Positions 17,346 to 25,617 of a DNA stretch of 64,000 nucleotides are shown here, one piece after another. The notes beneath the pieces are model-generated. The model was not told the origin of the DNA and ran no database searches. It saw only the letters and a list, made by a program, of their open reading frames with translations. Position numbers and translations under genes: made by a program. Source of the DNA: Antrihabitans stalagmiti (GTDB lineage Bacteria; Actinomycetota; Actinomycetes; Mycobacteriales; Mycobacteriaceae); contig NZ_JAEMNV010000001.1 of assembly GCF_016482825.1 (NCBI RefSeq), positions 620,001 through 684,000 of the forward strand, given 5' to 3'. Numbering within the stretch: the first letter of the stretch is position 1; the number at the start of each line of letters is the position of its first letter.

Positions 17346-18689
17346 ATGTTCGACACCAAGGAGCAGCAGTCACTCCCCCAGCGAATAGCCGCCATTCGCG
17401 CCGAAATCGCAGACATCGACCGCACCCTCAGCTGCGCCGAACGCAGCGACTCGATCACCGAATTCGACAAACTCCTGTCAGGCTGCACCGCAGCACAAGC
17501 CAAACTCACCGCCGACCTCGCCAAAGAACGACGAACCGAACGAGCCGCCCGAGGACTGTCGAAAAAAGAGCAAGACGCCGGCATCCCCCTCGAGATCGGC
17601 CTCGCACGACGCTGCTCCCACCACAAAGGCAACCAACACCTCGGCTTCGCCCAAGCACTCGACGAAGACATGCCCCACACCCTCGACCGACTCGTCACCG
17701 GCGACCTCACCGAATGGCGCGCCACCCTCCTCGTCCGCGAAACAGCCTGCCTCAGCCGCGAAGACCGCCGCATCGTCGACCGCAGACTCTGCAGCGACCC
17801 CACCACCCTCGCCGGCAAAGGCGACAAACAGATCGCCGCTGCCGCCCTCGCCATCGCGATCGAACTCGACACCGAAGCACTCGTCCGCCGCGCCCGCAAA
17901 GCCACCAACGACCGCTGCGTCACCTCCCGACCCGCACCCGACACCATGGCCTACGTCACCGCGCTGCTACCGGTCAAACAAGCCGTCACCGTCCACGCCA
18001 CCCTGATGCGCGACGCCGCCGCGGTCGTCGCCGCCGGCGGCGACGACCGCACCAAAGCCCAGATCATGGCCGACCTGCTCGTCGAACGCGTCACTGGACT
18101 GTCCACCGCCACCGCTGTCCCGATGACCGTCAACATCGTCATCTCCGACGAAGCGCTGCTCGGGACCAAACCTGCTGCGGCAGAGGTTCCCGGCTACGGT
18201 CCCATCCCCGCCGACCTGGTCAAACACTGGCTCCACGACACCGACGCCACCATCGAACTCCGCAGGCTCTACGCCAACCCCACAACCGGAGCTCTGACCG
18301 CGATGGAATCGAAATCGCGCTGCATCCCTAAAGGAATGCTGCGGATGACCCGATTCCGAGACCGCACCTGCCGAACACCTTGGTGCGACGCACCCATCAA
18401 ACACGGCGACCACCCAAAATCCGTCGCACAAGGCGGCGACACCACCTACGAGAATTCCGCAGGACTCTGCGAAGCGTGCAATTACGCCAAAGAAGCCGAC
18501 GGCTGGTCCACAACACTCGACCAACGCATCCCCGGCGAACTGCACAGCTACACCGTCACCACCCCTACCGGGCATCAACACACCTCCACAGCTCCACCCC
18601 TACCGACACCACTCCCTCTGCCGCGCAACAGAATCGACGCCTGGTTTCCAACCAAACGCGTGCACCTCGAATACATCGAAGCCGCGTAG
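17346..18689 (+). CDS. DUF222/13E12-type HNH endonuclease-domain protein
   Basis: A 447-aa protein with a helical DUF222 region (about residues 30-330) followed by an HNH nuclease motif from about 338 (CRTPWCDAPI, then HGDH and CEACN, giving two zinc-type Cys pairs). This is the 13E12 repeat family, expanded in mycobacteria and rhodococci, whose role is unknown. The codon pattern looks different from its neighbours (many CGA, GAA, CAA and ACC codons), and its upstream 40 bases are AT-rich. That fits spread as a selfish or recombining element, though no terminal repeats are visible. Confidence 0.85.
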   Translation: MFDTKEQQSLPQRIAAIRAEIADIDRTLSCAERSDSITEFDKLLSGCTAAQAKLTADLAKERRTERAARGLSKKEQDAGIPLEIGLARRCSHHKGNQHLGFAQALDEDMPHTLDRLVTGDLTEWRATLLVRETACLSREDRRIVDRRLCSDPTTLAGKGDKQIAAAALAIAIELDTEALVRRARKATNDRCVTSRPAPDTMAYVTALLPVKQAVTVHATLMRDAAAVVAAGGDDRTKAQIMADLLVERVTGLSTATAVPMTVNIVISDEALLGTKPAAAEVPGYGPIPADLVKHWLHDTDATIELRRLYANPTTGALTAMESKSRCIPKGMLRMTRFRDRTCRTPWCDAPIKHGDHPKSVAQGGDTTYENSAGLCEACNYAKEADGWSTTLDQRIPGELHSYTVTTPTGHQHTSTAPPLPTPLPLPRNRIDAWFPTKRVHLEYIEAA

Positions 18690-18716
18690 ACAAGAGGTTC
18701 GGCACCACGAGGCTCG

Positions 18717-20156
18717 TCAAGGTGCGGTGACATCTCCGGCTCTGCGGCGTAACCCGAATCCGGTGACCACGACGGCAGCGAGGACGGCGACAACTGGCAC
18801 AACCAGCGCCGCTCGGTAGCTTTCGAGTAGTCCCTCTGCCGAATCACTGCCTTCGAGGGCCGCCACCTGCACGGCGGTTACGACGGCAAGGCCGAGTGCG
18901 GTTCCGAATTGCCATGAGGTGTAGAGCAATGCGCTTGCGAGGCCCTGCTCGTTCTCGACGATTCCATCGGTCGCGGCGATGGTCAGCGGTCCGTAGACCA
19001 TCGCAAACGAAACCCCGATCAGCACCATCGTCGGCAGCATCGCAGCGTAAGTCCAATCGACTTCGACTCGGACGAACAGCCCGTAGGCAAGCACACCGAT
19101 CAGCAAGCCGCCCAATACAACTCGCACATTGCCGAATCTGTTGACAAGCACCGGAGTGAGTGTCGGCGCAAGTATCGCGTCACCGCCGGAGACAAGCATC
19201 GCCAATCCGGTCTGCAGCGGCGACCATTCACGAAGTTCCTGGAGATAGAGAACAAGGATGAACTGGAACCCCATAAACGACCCGGAGAACAGAATCGCAG
19301 AGACGTTCGCCCGCAGTAGCGGCCCCGACCGCAAGATGCCCAACCGGATCAGCGGCTCAGGAACACGCCTTTCGACCACGACGAAGACAAGAAAGAACGT
19401 CGAGCTTGCAAGCGCCGCAACAACGGTCGACGTGATCGACACGTCGGGTGCACGAACGACAGCAAACACCAGCAAGAGCATCGCCGACGTCGCGGTGAAC
19501 GCACCGGCGAGATCGAAGCTCTGCAGCGAACGCGGCACCGGCCGCGCCTCCACCGGTATCAGCCGGATTGCGGCGACGAGAATGACCGCAGCCATGCCTA
19601 CGGGGGCGAAAAATACCCAGCGCCAATCTATTTCGGTCAGCACACCGCCAACGACGAGACCGAGGGTGAAGCCTGCAGCACCCGTTCCGGCGTAGACGAG
19701 TACCGCCCTGTTGCGCGCCGGACCTTCCGGGAATCGTGTGGTGATGATCGACAATCCGGCCGGCGCCATAAAGGCCGCGGCAATGCCGGTTACGAAGCGT
19801 GCGGTGATGAGCATCCATCCCTCGGTGGCGAATCCACCGAGTCCTGAGAACACGATGAACACACCGAGCCACAGCACGAACATCCGTCGGCGTCCGAGCA
19901 AGTCCGCCGACCGACCGCCGAGCAACATAAAGCCGCCGTAGCCGAGCACGTACGCGCCGACCACCCATTGCAGCGCACTCGTCGACATCCCTAGTTCGGC
20001 ACGAATGGACGGGACAGCGACTCCGACCATCGAGATGTCGATGCCTTCCAAGAAGATCGCTCCACACAAGACGAACAGAATTGCCCAACCTCGGCCGCTT
20101 ATCCGTTCGGCCTTGGCCGCGACGGCTGTCTTGTCCGGAGAGGACAGGCTTGTCAC
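18717..20156 (-). CDS. MFS drug-efflux transporter, DHA2 (EmrB/QacA-like)
   Basis: A 479-aa membrane protein with about 14 hydrophobic segments. Signatures: GGRSADLLGRRR between helices 2 and 3 (motif A) and the GTGAAGFTLGLVVGG stretch of helix 5 (motif C, antiporter type). It should export cationic drugs or toxic metabolites with proton exchange. The GTG at 20156 has GAGGGAGA upstream. It is divergent from an HxlR regulator, with a perfect 25-bp palindrome between them, a classic inducible-pump arrangement. Confidence 0.9.
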   Translation of the reverse strand: MTSLSSPDKTAVAAKAERISGRGWAILFVLCGAIFLEGIDISMVGVAVPSIRAELGMSTSALQWVVGAYVLGYGGFMLLGGRSADLLGRRRMFVLWLGVFIVFSGLGGFATEGWMLITARFVTGIAAAFMAPAGLSIITTRFPEGPARNRAVLVYAGTGAAGFTLGLVVGGVLTEIDWRWVFFAPVGMAAVILVAAIRLIPVEARPVPRSLQSFDLAGAFTATSAMLLLVFAVVRAPDVSITSTVVAALASSTFFLVFVVVERRVPEPLIRLGILRSGPLLRANVSAILFSGSFMGFQFILVLYLQELREWSPLQTGLAMLVSGGDAILAPTLTPVLVNRFGNVRVVLGGLLIGVLAYGLFVRVEVDWTYAAMLPTMVLIGVSFAMVYGPLTIAATDGIVENEQGLASALLYTSWQFGTALGLAVVTAVQVAALEGSDSAEGLLESYRAALVVPVVAVLAAVVVTGFGLRRRAGDVTAP

Positions 20157-20208
20157 AAAACTCTCCCTCTACTCCCGATGCAGAAACCCGTCCGGTTCCT
20201 GTTACGAC

Positions 20209-20233
20209 GGTCAGTTACTTCTTGTAACTGACC
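20209..20233. promoter_or_regulatory. perfect 10-bp-arm palindrome, probable HxlR operator
   Basis: GGTCAGTTAC, 5-nt spacer TTCTT, then GTAACTGACC. It lies centrally in the 102-bp gap between the MFS gene (start 20156) and the HxlR gene (start 20259), so one bound dimer could control both promoters. Confidence 0.65.
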
Positions 20234-20258
20234 TCATCATCGGGCACCATTACAGGTT

Positions 20259-20708
20259 ATGGAAGAAGGCACTTCGAAGGAACCGGGTTACTGCGTGAAT
20301 ACCGTCGGTGACCAGTACGACGACCCGTACGACGCCTTCCAGTGGGACACGCGCGAGGGCTGCGAGGTGCGCCAGATTCTCGATCGGGTCGCCGACAAGT
20401 GGTCGCTCCTCGTCATAGCGCTGCTCGACAACCGCACGTTGCGATTCACCGAACTGCGAAAAATGATCGACGGAATAAGCCAGCGCATGCTCACCGTGAC
20501 GCTGCGCAAACTCGAACGCGACGGGCTCGTCGAGCGGACAGTTCACCCCGTCGTGCCACCGCGGGTGGACTACGTCCTGACCCCGCTCGGGACCACGCTG
20601 CATGCCACTATTCAGTCGTTGGTCACCTGGACCGAGTTGCACCAGGACGAAATTGCGAAGGCGCGATCCGACTACGACGATCGCAATCTCGTCAGTGACG
20701 CGCTGTAA
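20259..20708 (+). CDS. HxlR-family winged-helix regulator
   Basis: A 149-aa protein. The HxlR core starts at CEVRQILDRVADKWSLLVI and runs through the recognition region ISQRMLTVTLRKLERDGLVERTV, with the wing PPRVDYVLTPLG. An N-terminal extension of about 35 residues precedes the core, longer than usual. HxlR proteins often sense reactive carbonyls or quinones through a Cys near the N-terminus; Cys12 and Cys35 are candidates. It most likely represses the divergent MFS pump through the palindrome at 20209-20233. Confidence 0.85.
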   Translation: MEEGTSKEPGYCVNTVGDQYDDPYDAFQWDTREGCEVRQILDRVADKWSLLVIALLDNRTLRFTELRKMIDGISQRMLTVTLRKLERDGLVERTVHPVVPPRVDYVLTPLGTTLHATIQSLVTWTELHQDEIAKARSDYDDRNLVSDAL

Positions 20709-20856
20709 CGCACCCGCGCTCTACACGACATAACCCACGTCCCACAAGCCACTCCAAATAGCGGCTGTTGCACGCGCTGGGTTGCTCATAGGCTCCCACC
20801 GACCCGATCCGTGGCTCGAGCGTGCCGAGCCTGACGACACGAAATCGAGGAACCGT

Positions 20857-21192
20857 ATGAAGAACCGCGTACTCTGCGCGACCGCAGTTGCCGCAGCAAC
20901 GGTCGGCCTGAGCGTCGCACTCGCTCCCTCCGCAAGCGCAGACCCGCGCTGGGGTCCCGATTACCAGTGCAGCAACACGGTCGGGGCACCGTTCAGCGCA
21001 TCAGCACGCTGGCTGATCAGCCCCTACGGCACGGCGAATCTGTGGTGTGGGACCGGCTTCCACGGTTCCGTCGACTACATCTACCAAATAGATCCCGCTG
21101 GCAAACGCCACACCGTCGATGTGCTGTTCGATCCGCAGCAGGCAGGAATCCCGCCGATTCTCGGGATCCCGGCCATCTGGCGGACCAACTAA
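20857..21192 (+). CDS. small secreted protein, unknown function
   Basis: A 111-aa protein with a Sec signal peptide: MKNRVLC, a hydrophobic core, and a cleavage site after ASA, before DPRWG, near residue 28. The mature part, about 84 aa, has two cysteines (in YQCSN and LWCGT) that could form one disulfide. The start at 20857 has CGAGG upstream; the longer frame lacks a signal sequence. I do not recognise the family. It has its own upstream region of about 150 bp and converges on the lipoprotein gene. Confidence 0.65.
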   Translation: MKNRVLCATAVAAATVGLSVALAPSASADPRWGPDYQCSNTVGAPFSASARWLISPYGTANLWCGTGFHGSVDYIYQIDPAGKRHTVDVLFDPQQAGIPPILGIPAIWRTN

Positions 21193-21861
21193 CTATTGCC
21201 CACTTCGGCCGGGAACGACGGGACCGATCTTCAACTGAGTGGTCACAGGGGCCGCGATGCTGCAGGCGGTCCCGTCGCGTTCGACGTAGACCGAGCCTAT
21301 GTCGTTCGGTGGATAGATTCGCAAGCCGCGCACCGGAACCGGCTTGCAATCAGCCTCCGGGAAGTTCGCGACGACCGTCGCTACAACGAGCGCCGACGCT
21401 GATTCGCCGGGCGCAAGCCGCACGACGCCGCCTCGTTCGCCAGTCCGCTCAGCCGGAGCGCCGACCGGCGGATCACTCGGTCCGTTGGCGTACGAAACGC
21501 CAGGAAACCCATCCAGCTCACACACCAAGTCGCTCGAGTTCGTAAGAATAATCGGGAATCCGACACTTCCCGCGGCCCCTGAGCTCTCACCGAGCTCGGG
21601 CCGCAATTGCGACGCCTCGCATCGGATCGACGACTGCTGGGCTTCCGTCGTCTTCGGCGACCCCTCAACAGGCGACTCCTCAACAGGCGACTCGTCAGCA
21701 GGCGACTCCACAGCAGGCGGAGCACTCGCAGCGCTCGTCACCGCCTCCCCTGAACCTTCGGAACTGCAACCGATCACAACAGCAGTACACGCCGCGAAAA
21801 CACCCACGATGACGCCACTTTTGCCTTCATCGGCGATACCGTACGCCGAAGTCTCGGTCAC
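21193..21861 (-). CDS. DUF4232-type lipoprotein
   Basis: A 222-aa exported protein with a hydrophobic leader ending in the lipobox VVIGC (Cys near residue 32), so it should be lipid-anchored on the outer face of the membrane. After a low-complexity Ser/Pro/Glu linker, the rest matches the DUF4232 pattern: CEASQL, GESSGAAGS, an ...LVCELDGFPGVSY core, and a late Cys pair. The role is unknown. It starts at a GTG divergent from the tam gene. The linker is encoded by a 15-bp tandem repeat. Confidence 0.7.
   Translation of the reverse strand: MTETSAYGIADEGKSGVIVGVFAACTAVVIGCSSEGSGEAVTSAASAPPAVESPADESPVEESPVEGSPKTTEAQQSSIRCEASQLRPELGESSGAAGSVGFPIILTNSSDLVCELDGFPGVSYANGPSDPPVGAPAERTGERGGVVRLAPGESASALVVATVVANFPEADCKPVPVRGLRIYPPNDIGSVYVERDGTACSIAAPVTTQLKIGPVVPGRSGQ
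21665..21719. repeat. 15-bp tandem repeat in lipoprotein linker, about 3.7 copies
   Basis: The unit TCAACAGGCGACTCC repeats with one or two changes per copy and encodes repeated (D/E)SPxE blocks. It is in frame, so copy-number change would only alter linker length. Confidence 0.75.
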
Positions 21862-21902
21862 ACTGAGGCAAATGCGTCGACGGAGTAGGAGTGTGGAAAC
21901 AC

Positions 21903-22667
21903 ATGTGGGACCCCAATCAATATCTTGCGTTCGCAGATCATCGCGGCCGACCCTTCTACGAACTGACGTCGAGGACCGGAGCGACCGCGCCCCGTAGAGT
22001 TGCTGACTTGGGCTGCGGCCCAGGCAATCTCACTGTCAGCCTCGCGAAGCGGTGGCCGGAGGCAACGATCGAAGCGGTCGACAGCTCGCCGGAGATGGTC
22101 GACGCTGCACGCCTACTCGGTCTCGACGCTCGAGTACTGGATCTGCGGGACTGGACTCCCGAACCGGACACCGACGTCCTCGTCAGCAACGCAGCATTGC
22201 AGTGGATCCCCGAGCATCGTGAACTGATCCGGCGCTGGGCAGGCCTGCTTCCGTCGCAAGCCTGGATCGCCATCCAGGTTCCCGGCAACTTCGACGCCCC
22301 GTCACACGCGGCCGTGCGCGAGCTCGCAAGTACCGAACGCTGGCTTCCGCAGCTGTCGGACATACCGTTTCGCGTCGGGAAAGTGGTGGACACGCCAACC
22401 GAATACGCCGACCTGCTCAGCGACGCAGGATGTTCGGTCGACGCGTGGGAGACGACCTACATCCAGCAACTCGACGGTGCGCATCCGGTTCTCGAATGGA
22501 TCAAGGGCACTGCCCTCGTTCCCGTCAAAGCTGCACTCTCCGAGGAAGACTGGAGTCGATTTCGGGACGAGTTGGTGCCGCTGCTCGACCAGGAATACCC
22601 GAGGCGACCCGACGGTTCGACCTTCTACGAGTTCCGGCGGATCTTCGTTGTGGCGCAGGTTCGGTAA
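21903..22667 (+). CDS. tam: trans-aconitate 2-methyltransferase
   Basis: A 254-aa SAM-dependent methyltransferase that starts [10 protein letters not shown], as the mycobacterial Tam protein does. Motif I is ADLGCGPGN, and the family-specific stretches [24 protein letters not shown] and ETTYIQQL are all present. It methylates trans-aconitate, which forms spontaneously from cis-aconitate and inhibits aconitase. I chose the ATG at 21903 over the GTG at 21891 because the family begins at MWDP; AGGAG lies upstream of both. It stands alone, divergent from the lipoprotein. Confidence 0.9.
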   Translation: MWDPNQYLAFADHRGRPFYELTSRTGATAPRRVADLGCGPGNLTVSLAKRWPEATIEAVDSSPEMVDAARLLGLDARVLDLRDWTPEPDTDVLVSNAALQWIPEHRELIRRWAGLLPSQAWIAIQVPGNFDAPSHAAVRELASTERWLPQLSDIPFRVGKVVDTPTEYADLLSDAGCSVDAWETTYIQQLDGAHPVLEWIKGTALVPVKAALSEEDWSRFRDELVPLLDQEYPRRPDGSTFYEFRRIFVVAQVR

Positions 22668-22767
22668 CTGTCACTAGCCTGGACGAGGTGAAGGACTATC
22701 CGAGCAGGCACTGGTGTTGATCAGTCTGTATGGGTAATCGGAGAAACTCGAACGAGGAGAGCACTGT

Positions 22768-23286
22768 ATGAGCACTGCACACGAGAAGGCCATCCTCGCA
22801 GGCGGCTGCTTCTGGGGTGTGCAGGACCTGATCCGCAAGCAGACGGGTGTCATTTCGACGCGTGTCGGCTACACCGGCGGCGAAGTTCCGAACGCGACCT
22901 ACCGCAACCACGGCAACCATGCCGAGGCCATCGAGATCACTTTCGATCCAGAGAAGATCACCTACCGAACGCTGCTCGAGTTCTTCTTCCAGATCCACGA
23001 CCCGTCGACCAAAAATCGACAGGGCAACGACATGGGCGCGAGCTACCGTTCCGCGATCTTCTACGCGAACGACGCGCAGAAGGAAACGGCGCTCGACACG
23101 ATCGCCGACGTCGACGCCTCCGGTCTGTGGCCAGGAAAGGTTGTCACCGAGGTGAGCCCGGCAGGCGACTTCTGGGAAGCCGAGCCCGAGCATCAGGACT
23201 ACCTCGAGCGCTATCCAGACGGTTACACCTGCCACTTCATTCGACCCGGCTGGAAGCTGCCGGTGCGGAGCGCGCAGGTCGGGTAA
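22768..23286 (+). CDS. msrA: peptide-methionine (S)-S-oxide reductase
   Basis: A 172-aa MsrA with the catalytic GCFWG at residues 13-17 and the conserved [15 protein letters not shown] and [13 protein letters not shown] stretches. It repairs methionine S-sulfoxide in oxidised proteins. The ATG at 22768 has GAGGAG upstream. A VOC protein gene starts 6 bp after it on the same strand and may be co-transcribed. The length is normal for the family. Confidence 0.95.
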   Translation: MSTAHEKAILAGGCFWGVQDLIRKQTGVISTRVGYTGGEVPNATYRNHGNHAEAIEITFDPEKITYRTLLEFFFQIHDPSTKNRQGNDMGASYRSAIFYANDAQKETALDTIADVDASGLWPGKVVTEVSPAGDFWEAEPEHQDYLERYPDGYTCHFIRPGWKLPVRSAQVG

Positions 23287-23292
23287 CGAGTC

Positions 23293-24138
23293 GTGATTCG
23301 GACCTACCCCGAGGGCATCACGTCGTGGATCGACGTCGAGCAAAATGACGTCGAAAGCGCGAAGATGTTCTACGGCAGCGTATTCGGCTGGACGTTTACC
23401 GATGCGACCCCGCCCGAATCACCGTTCCGCTACGCCATCGCTCAACTCGACGGCAAGGATGTAGCTGCTATCGGCGGACCGGCGCAGCCACCCGAGACAA
23501 GCACAACCGCGGACTCTTCGTGGAATACCTACGTGGCGGTCGATGACGCGCACGCCGCTTCCGAGCGTGTCACGGCCGCCGGTGGGCGCATCGTCGATCC
23601 TCCTACGCCTGCCGGCGAGGGCGGAATCTCTGTGGTTTGCACCGACGCGACCGGGGCTCGGTTTCGGCTGTGGCAGGCCAAGCGACGGCCGGGTGCCCAA
23701 GTCACCAACACACCTGGATCGTGGAACTTCAGCAACCTCCACGCCAGTGACTCGACGACTGCGATCGCCTTCTACACAGAGGTGTTCGGCTGGTCGTTCG
23801 ACGATATCGGCTACGCGACGATGATTCGGCAGCCCGGCTACGGCGAGCACCTGGCCGCGACCGTCGATCCCGACATCTACGAACGGCAATCGGGCGAGCT
23901 GGTGCCGCCCGGATTCTCCGACGCCATCGGTTGGCTCGCACCGGTCCAGGACGGCGAGCCACCGCACTGGCACGTTGCCTTCACGGTTGCCGACCGCGAC
24001 GAGACTGTCACGATTGCACAGCGCCTCGGTGCCACCATCCTGACGACCGAAGACACCGACTGGACGAAGGACGCACTGATACGCGATCCACAAGGCGCCG
24101 TCTTCACCGCGAGCCAGTTCACGCCGCCCGGCGACTGA
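23293..24138 (+). CDS. two-domain VOC-family protein (Cfp30B/Rv0577-like)
   Basis: A 281-aa protein made of two glyoxalase-like halves: residues about 7-125 (ITSWIDVEQNDVESAKMFYGSVFGW) and about 145-275 (WNFSNLHASDSTTAIAFYTEVFGW). This tandem layout matches the mycobacterial 27-30 kDa antigen Cfp30B/Rv0577, reported to be a methylglyoxal-related glyoxalase-fold protein. It starts with GTG at 23293 just after msrA, so a shared stress-response transcript is plausible. It converges on the P450 gene with a single base between stop codons. Confidence 0.8.
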   Translation: MIRTYPEGITSWIDVEQNDVESAKMFYGSVFGWTFTDATPPESPFRYAIAQLDGKDVAAIGGPAQPPETSTTADSSWNTYVAVDDAHAASERVTAAGGRIVDPPTPAGEGGISVVCTDATGARFRLWQAKRRPGAQVTNTPGSWNFSNLHASDSTTAIAFYTEVFGWSFDDIGYATMIRQPGYGEHLAATVDPDIYERQSGELVPPGFSDAIGWLAPVQDGEPPHWHVAFTVADRDETVTIAQRLGATILTTEDTDWTKDALIRDPQGAVFTASQFTPPGD

Positions 24139-24139
24139 C

Positions 24140-25477
24140 TCAGGCGCGCAAACGCATTCGCACGGGAACTGCGGACGGTGACAGCACGAAGTCCTTGTTC
24201 GACGGCTTCACGACGTACTTGGGATCTGCGACGGGCTGCCAGCGCGCGAGAAACGCCGCCGCTTGGATCGAGATTGCCAGCATCGAGTAGTGGTTGCCCG
24301 GGCAACGCCGTGGTCCGATACCGAAGGTGAACGACGTGCGCTGTTCCGCGGTCGCCGCTCGTTCAGGGGTCCAGCGCTCGGGATCGAAATCGTTTGCGTT
24401 CTCGTAGTATTCGTCGTCGCGATGGATCATGTACGGGCTGTAGGCAACGATCGCTCCGTCCGGCAGAGTCCGATCCCCAAGTGTCACTTCGCCGTTTGTC
24501 GTACGGGTGCTCACCCACGGCGCCCACATCCGTAGCGTTTCGCGCAGTACGAGACGCAGGTAGGGAAGCGCCGGAATATGTTCCGGCCGTACAGGTCCGG
24601 CACCGACGACGTCGTCGAGTTCGCGGTACAACTTCTCCGCCACGTCGGGTTTGGAAATGACTTCGTGCAGGATCCAGCCGAGCAGCGACGCCTGCGAACC
24701 GACGCCTCCCGCCATTACGAGGATCAGTTCGTCGATGATCTCCTCATCCGACAGGGTTGTGCCGGTGAGTTGATCGGTATGGCGGATCAACGCAGAAAGC
24801 ACATCGCTCTGATCGGTGTCGTTGCGCCGATACTGCGTGACCACCTCGCCGATCGCTTCGCGTAGCCGCTTCGATCGGACTTTGAAACGCCAGTTCGCGA
24901 GAAGCCGTGCATTCCGGACACTCGCAGGCAGCGATCCTCGTCGCACGACCTCGGTTAGCAGCCACGGAATGTCTTCGCGGATCTGGTCCTGCGCATGCGC
25001 GGTGAAATCACCGGTGAACAACGTCGACGACACCGTCTCCAACACAACACGATGCGCCGACGACATCAGGTTGACATCCTGACCGTCTTCGAAGGACGCG
25101 GCCCACCTGTTCGCGATCTCGGCTGTAACCACGGCGTAGTCGGCGAGCCTTGCCTGTTTGAAGGCGGGCGCGATCATCCTTCGACGTAGCTCGTGCTCCT
25201 TGCCCGTGAGGATGTTCACCGAGTTGACGCAGATGTCCTTGATCGACTCGGCCAGCTCGTCGCGTCGAAAATTGTTCTCGTTCAAGCTGACCTGTCGAAT
25301 CAACTCGGGCGTCGTGACCAAGTACACCGGGCGCGGACCGAGAAAGATCTGTACGACGTCGCCGACGTCGGACAGTGACGCCATAAATTCGAGCGGGTTG
25401 CGGATGATGGCCACGCTGTGGCCGATGAGCGGCAATCGATCGGGAGCAACAGGTACACCCGAAAGTTGGTCCGTCAT
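24140..25477 (-). CDS. cytochrome P450 with atypical I-helix
   Basis: A 445-aa soluble-type P450 with ExxR as ETLR and the heme-binding loop FGIGPRRCPG, Cys at residue 392. The I-helix reads AGGVGSQAS, where the usual acid-Thr pair of (A/G)GxxT is replaced by Gly-Ser. That pair delivers protons for oxygen activation, so the enzyme may use a peroxygenase or other route, or a different residue. Layout resembles CYP families with a long N-terminal substrate region rather than CYP105/107. It diverges from a GT1 glycosyltransferase gene at 25618 across 140 bp, which suggests oxidation of the lipid or aglycone that is then glycosylated. Confidence 0.85.
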   Translation of the reverse strand: MTDQLSGVPVAPDRLPLIGHSVAIIRNPLEFMASLSDVGDVVQIFLGPRPVYLVTTPELIRQVSLNENNFRRDELAESIKDICVNSVNILTGKEHELRRRMIAPAFKQARLADYAVVTAEIANRWAASFEDGQDVNLMSSAHRVVLETVSSTLFTGDFTAHAQDQIREDIPWLLTEVVRRGSLPASVRNARLLANWRFKVRSKRLREAIGEVVTQYRRNDTDQSDVLSALIRHTDQLTGTTLSDEEIIDELILVMAGGVGSQASLLGWILHEVISKPDVAEKLYRELDDVVGAGPVRPEHIPALPYLRLVLRETLRMWAPWVSTRTTNGEVTLGDRTLPDGAIVAYSPYMIHRDDEYYENANDFDPERWTPERAATAEQRTSFTFGIGPRRCPGNHYSMLAISIQAAAFLARWQPVADPKYVVKPSNKDFVLSPSAVPVRMRLRA

Positions 25478-25573
25478 GTGAAATCCTCCGCCACTAGTCG
25501 CACGGGCACCCGTCCACCCCCTTCTTTAACTATCGTCTCCAACAGTCGTCTTGATAACAAACCGGCCGAGTCC

Positions 25574-25587
25574 ACCTATGACAAACC
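25574..25587 (+). promoter_or_regulatory. shared ACCTA-type element, copy 4
   Basis: ACCTATGACAAACC, 30 nt before the GT1 start at 25618. It closely matches the copy before the hydrolase at 26997. Confidence 0.35.
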
Positions 25588-25617
25588 GATCTCTCAACCC
25601 GACCGAAAGTAGAGCCG

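Noticed and set aside
18702-18725. GCACC/GGTGC hairpin between HNH and MFS genes
   Set aside because: Short stem with a bulge, inside the end of the MFS gene, without a U-tract.
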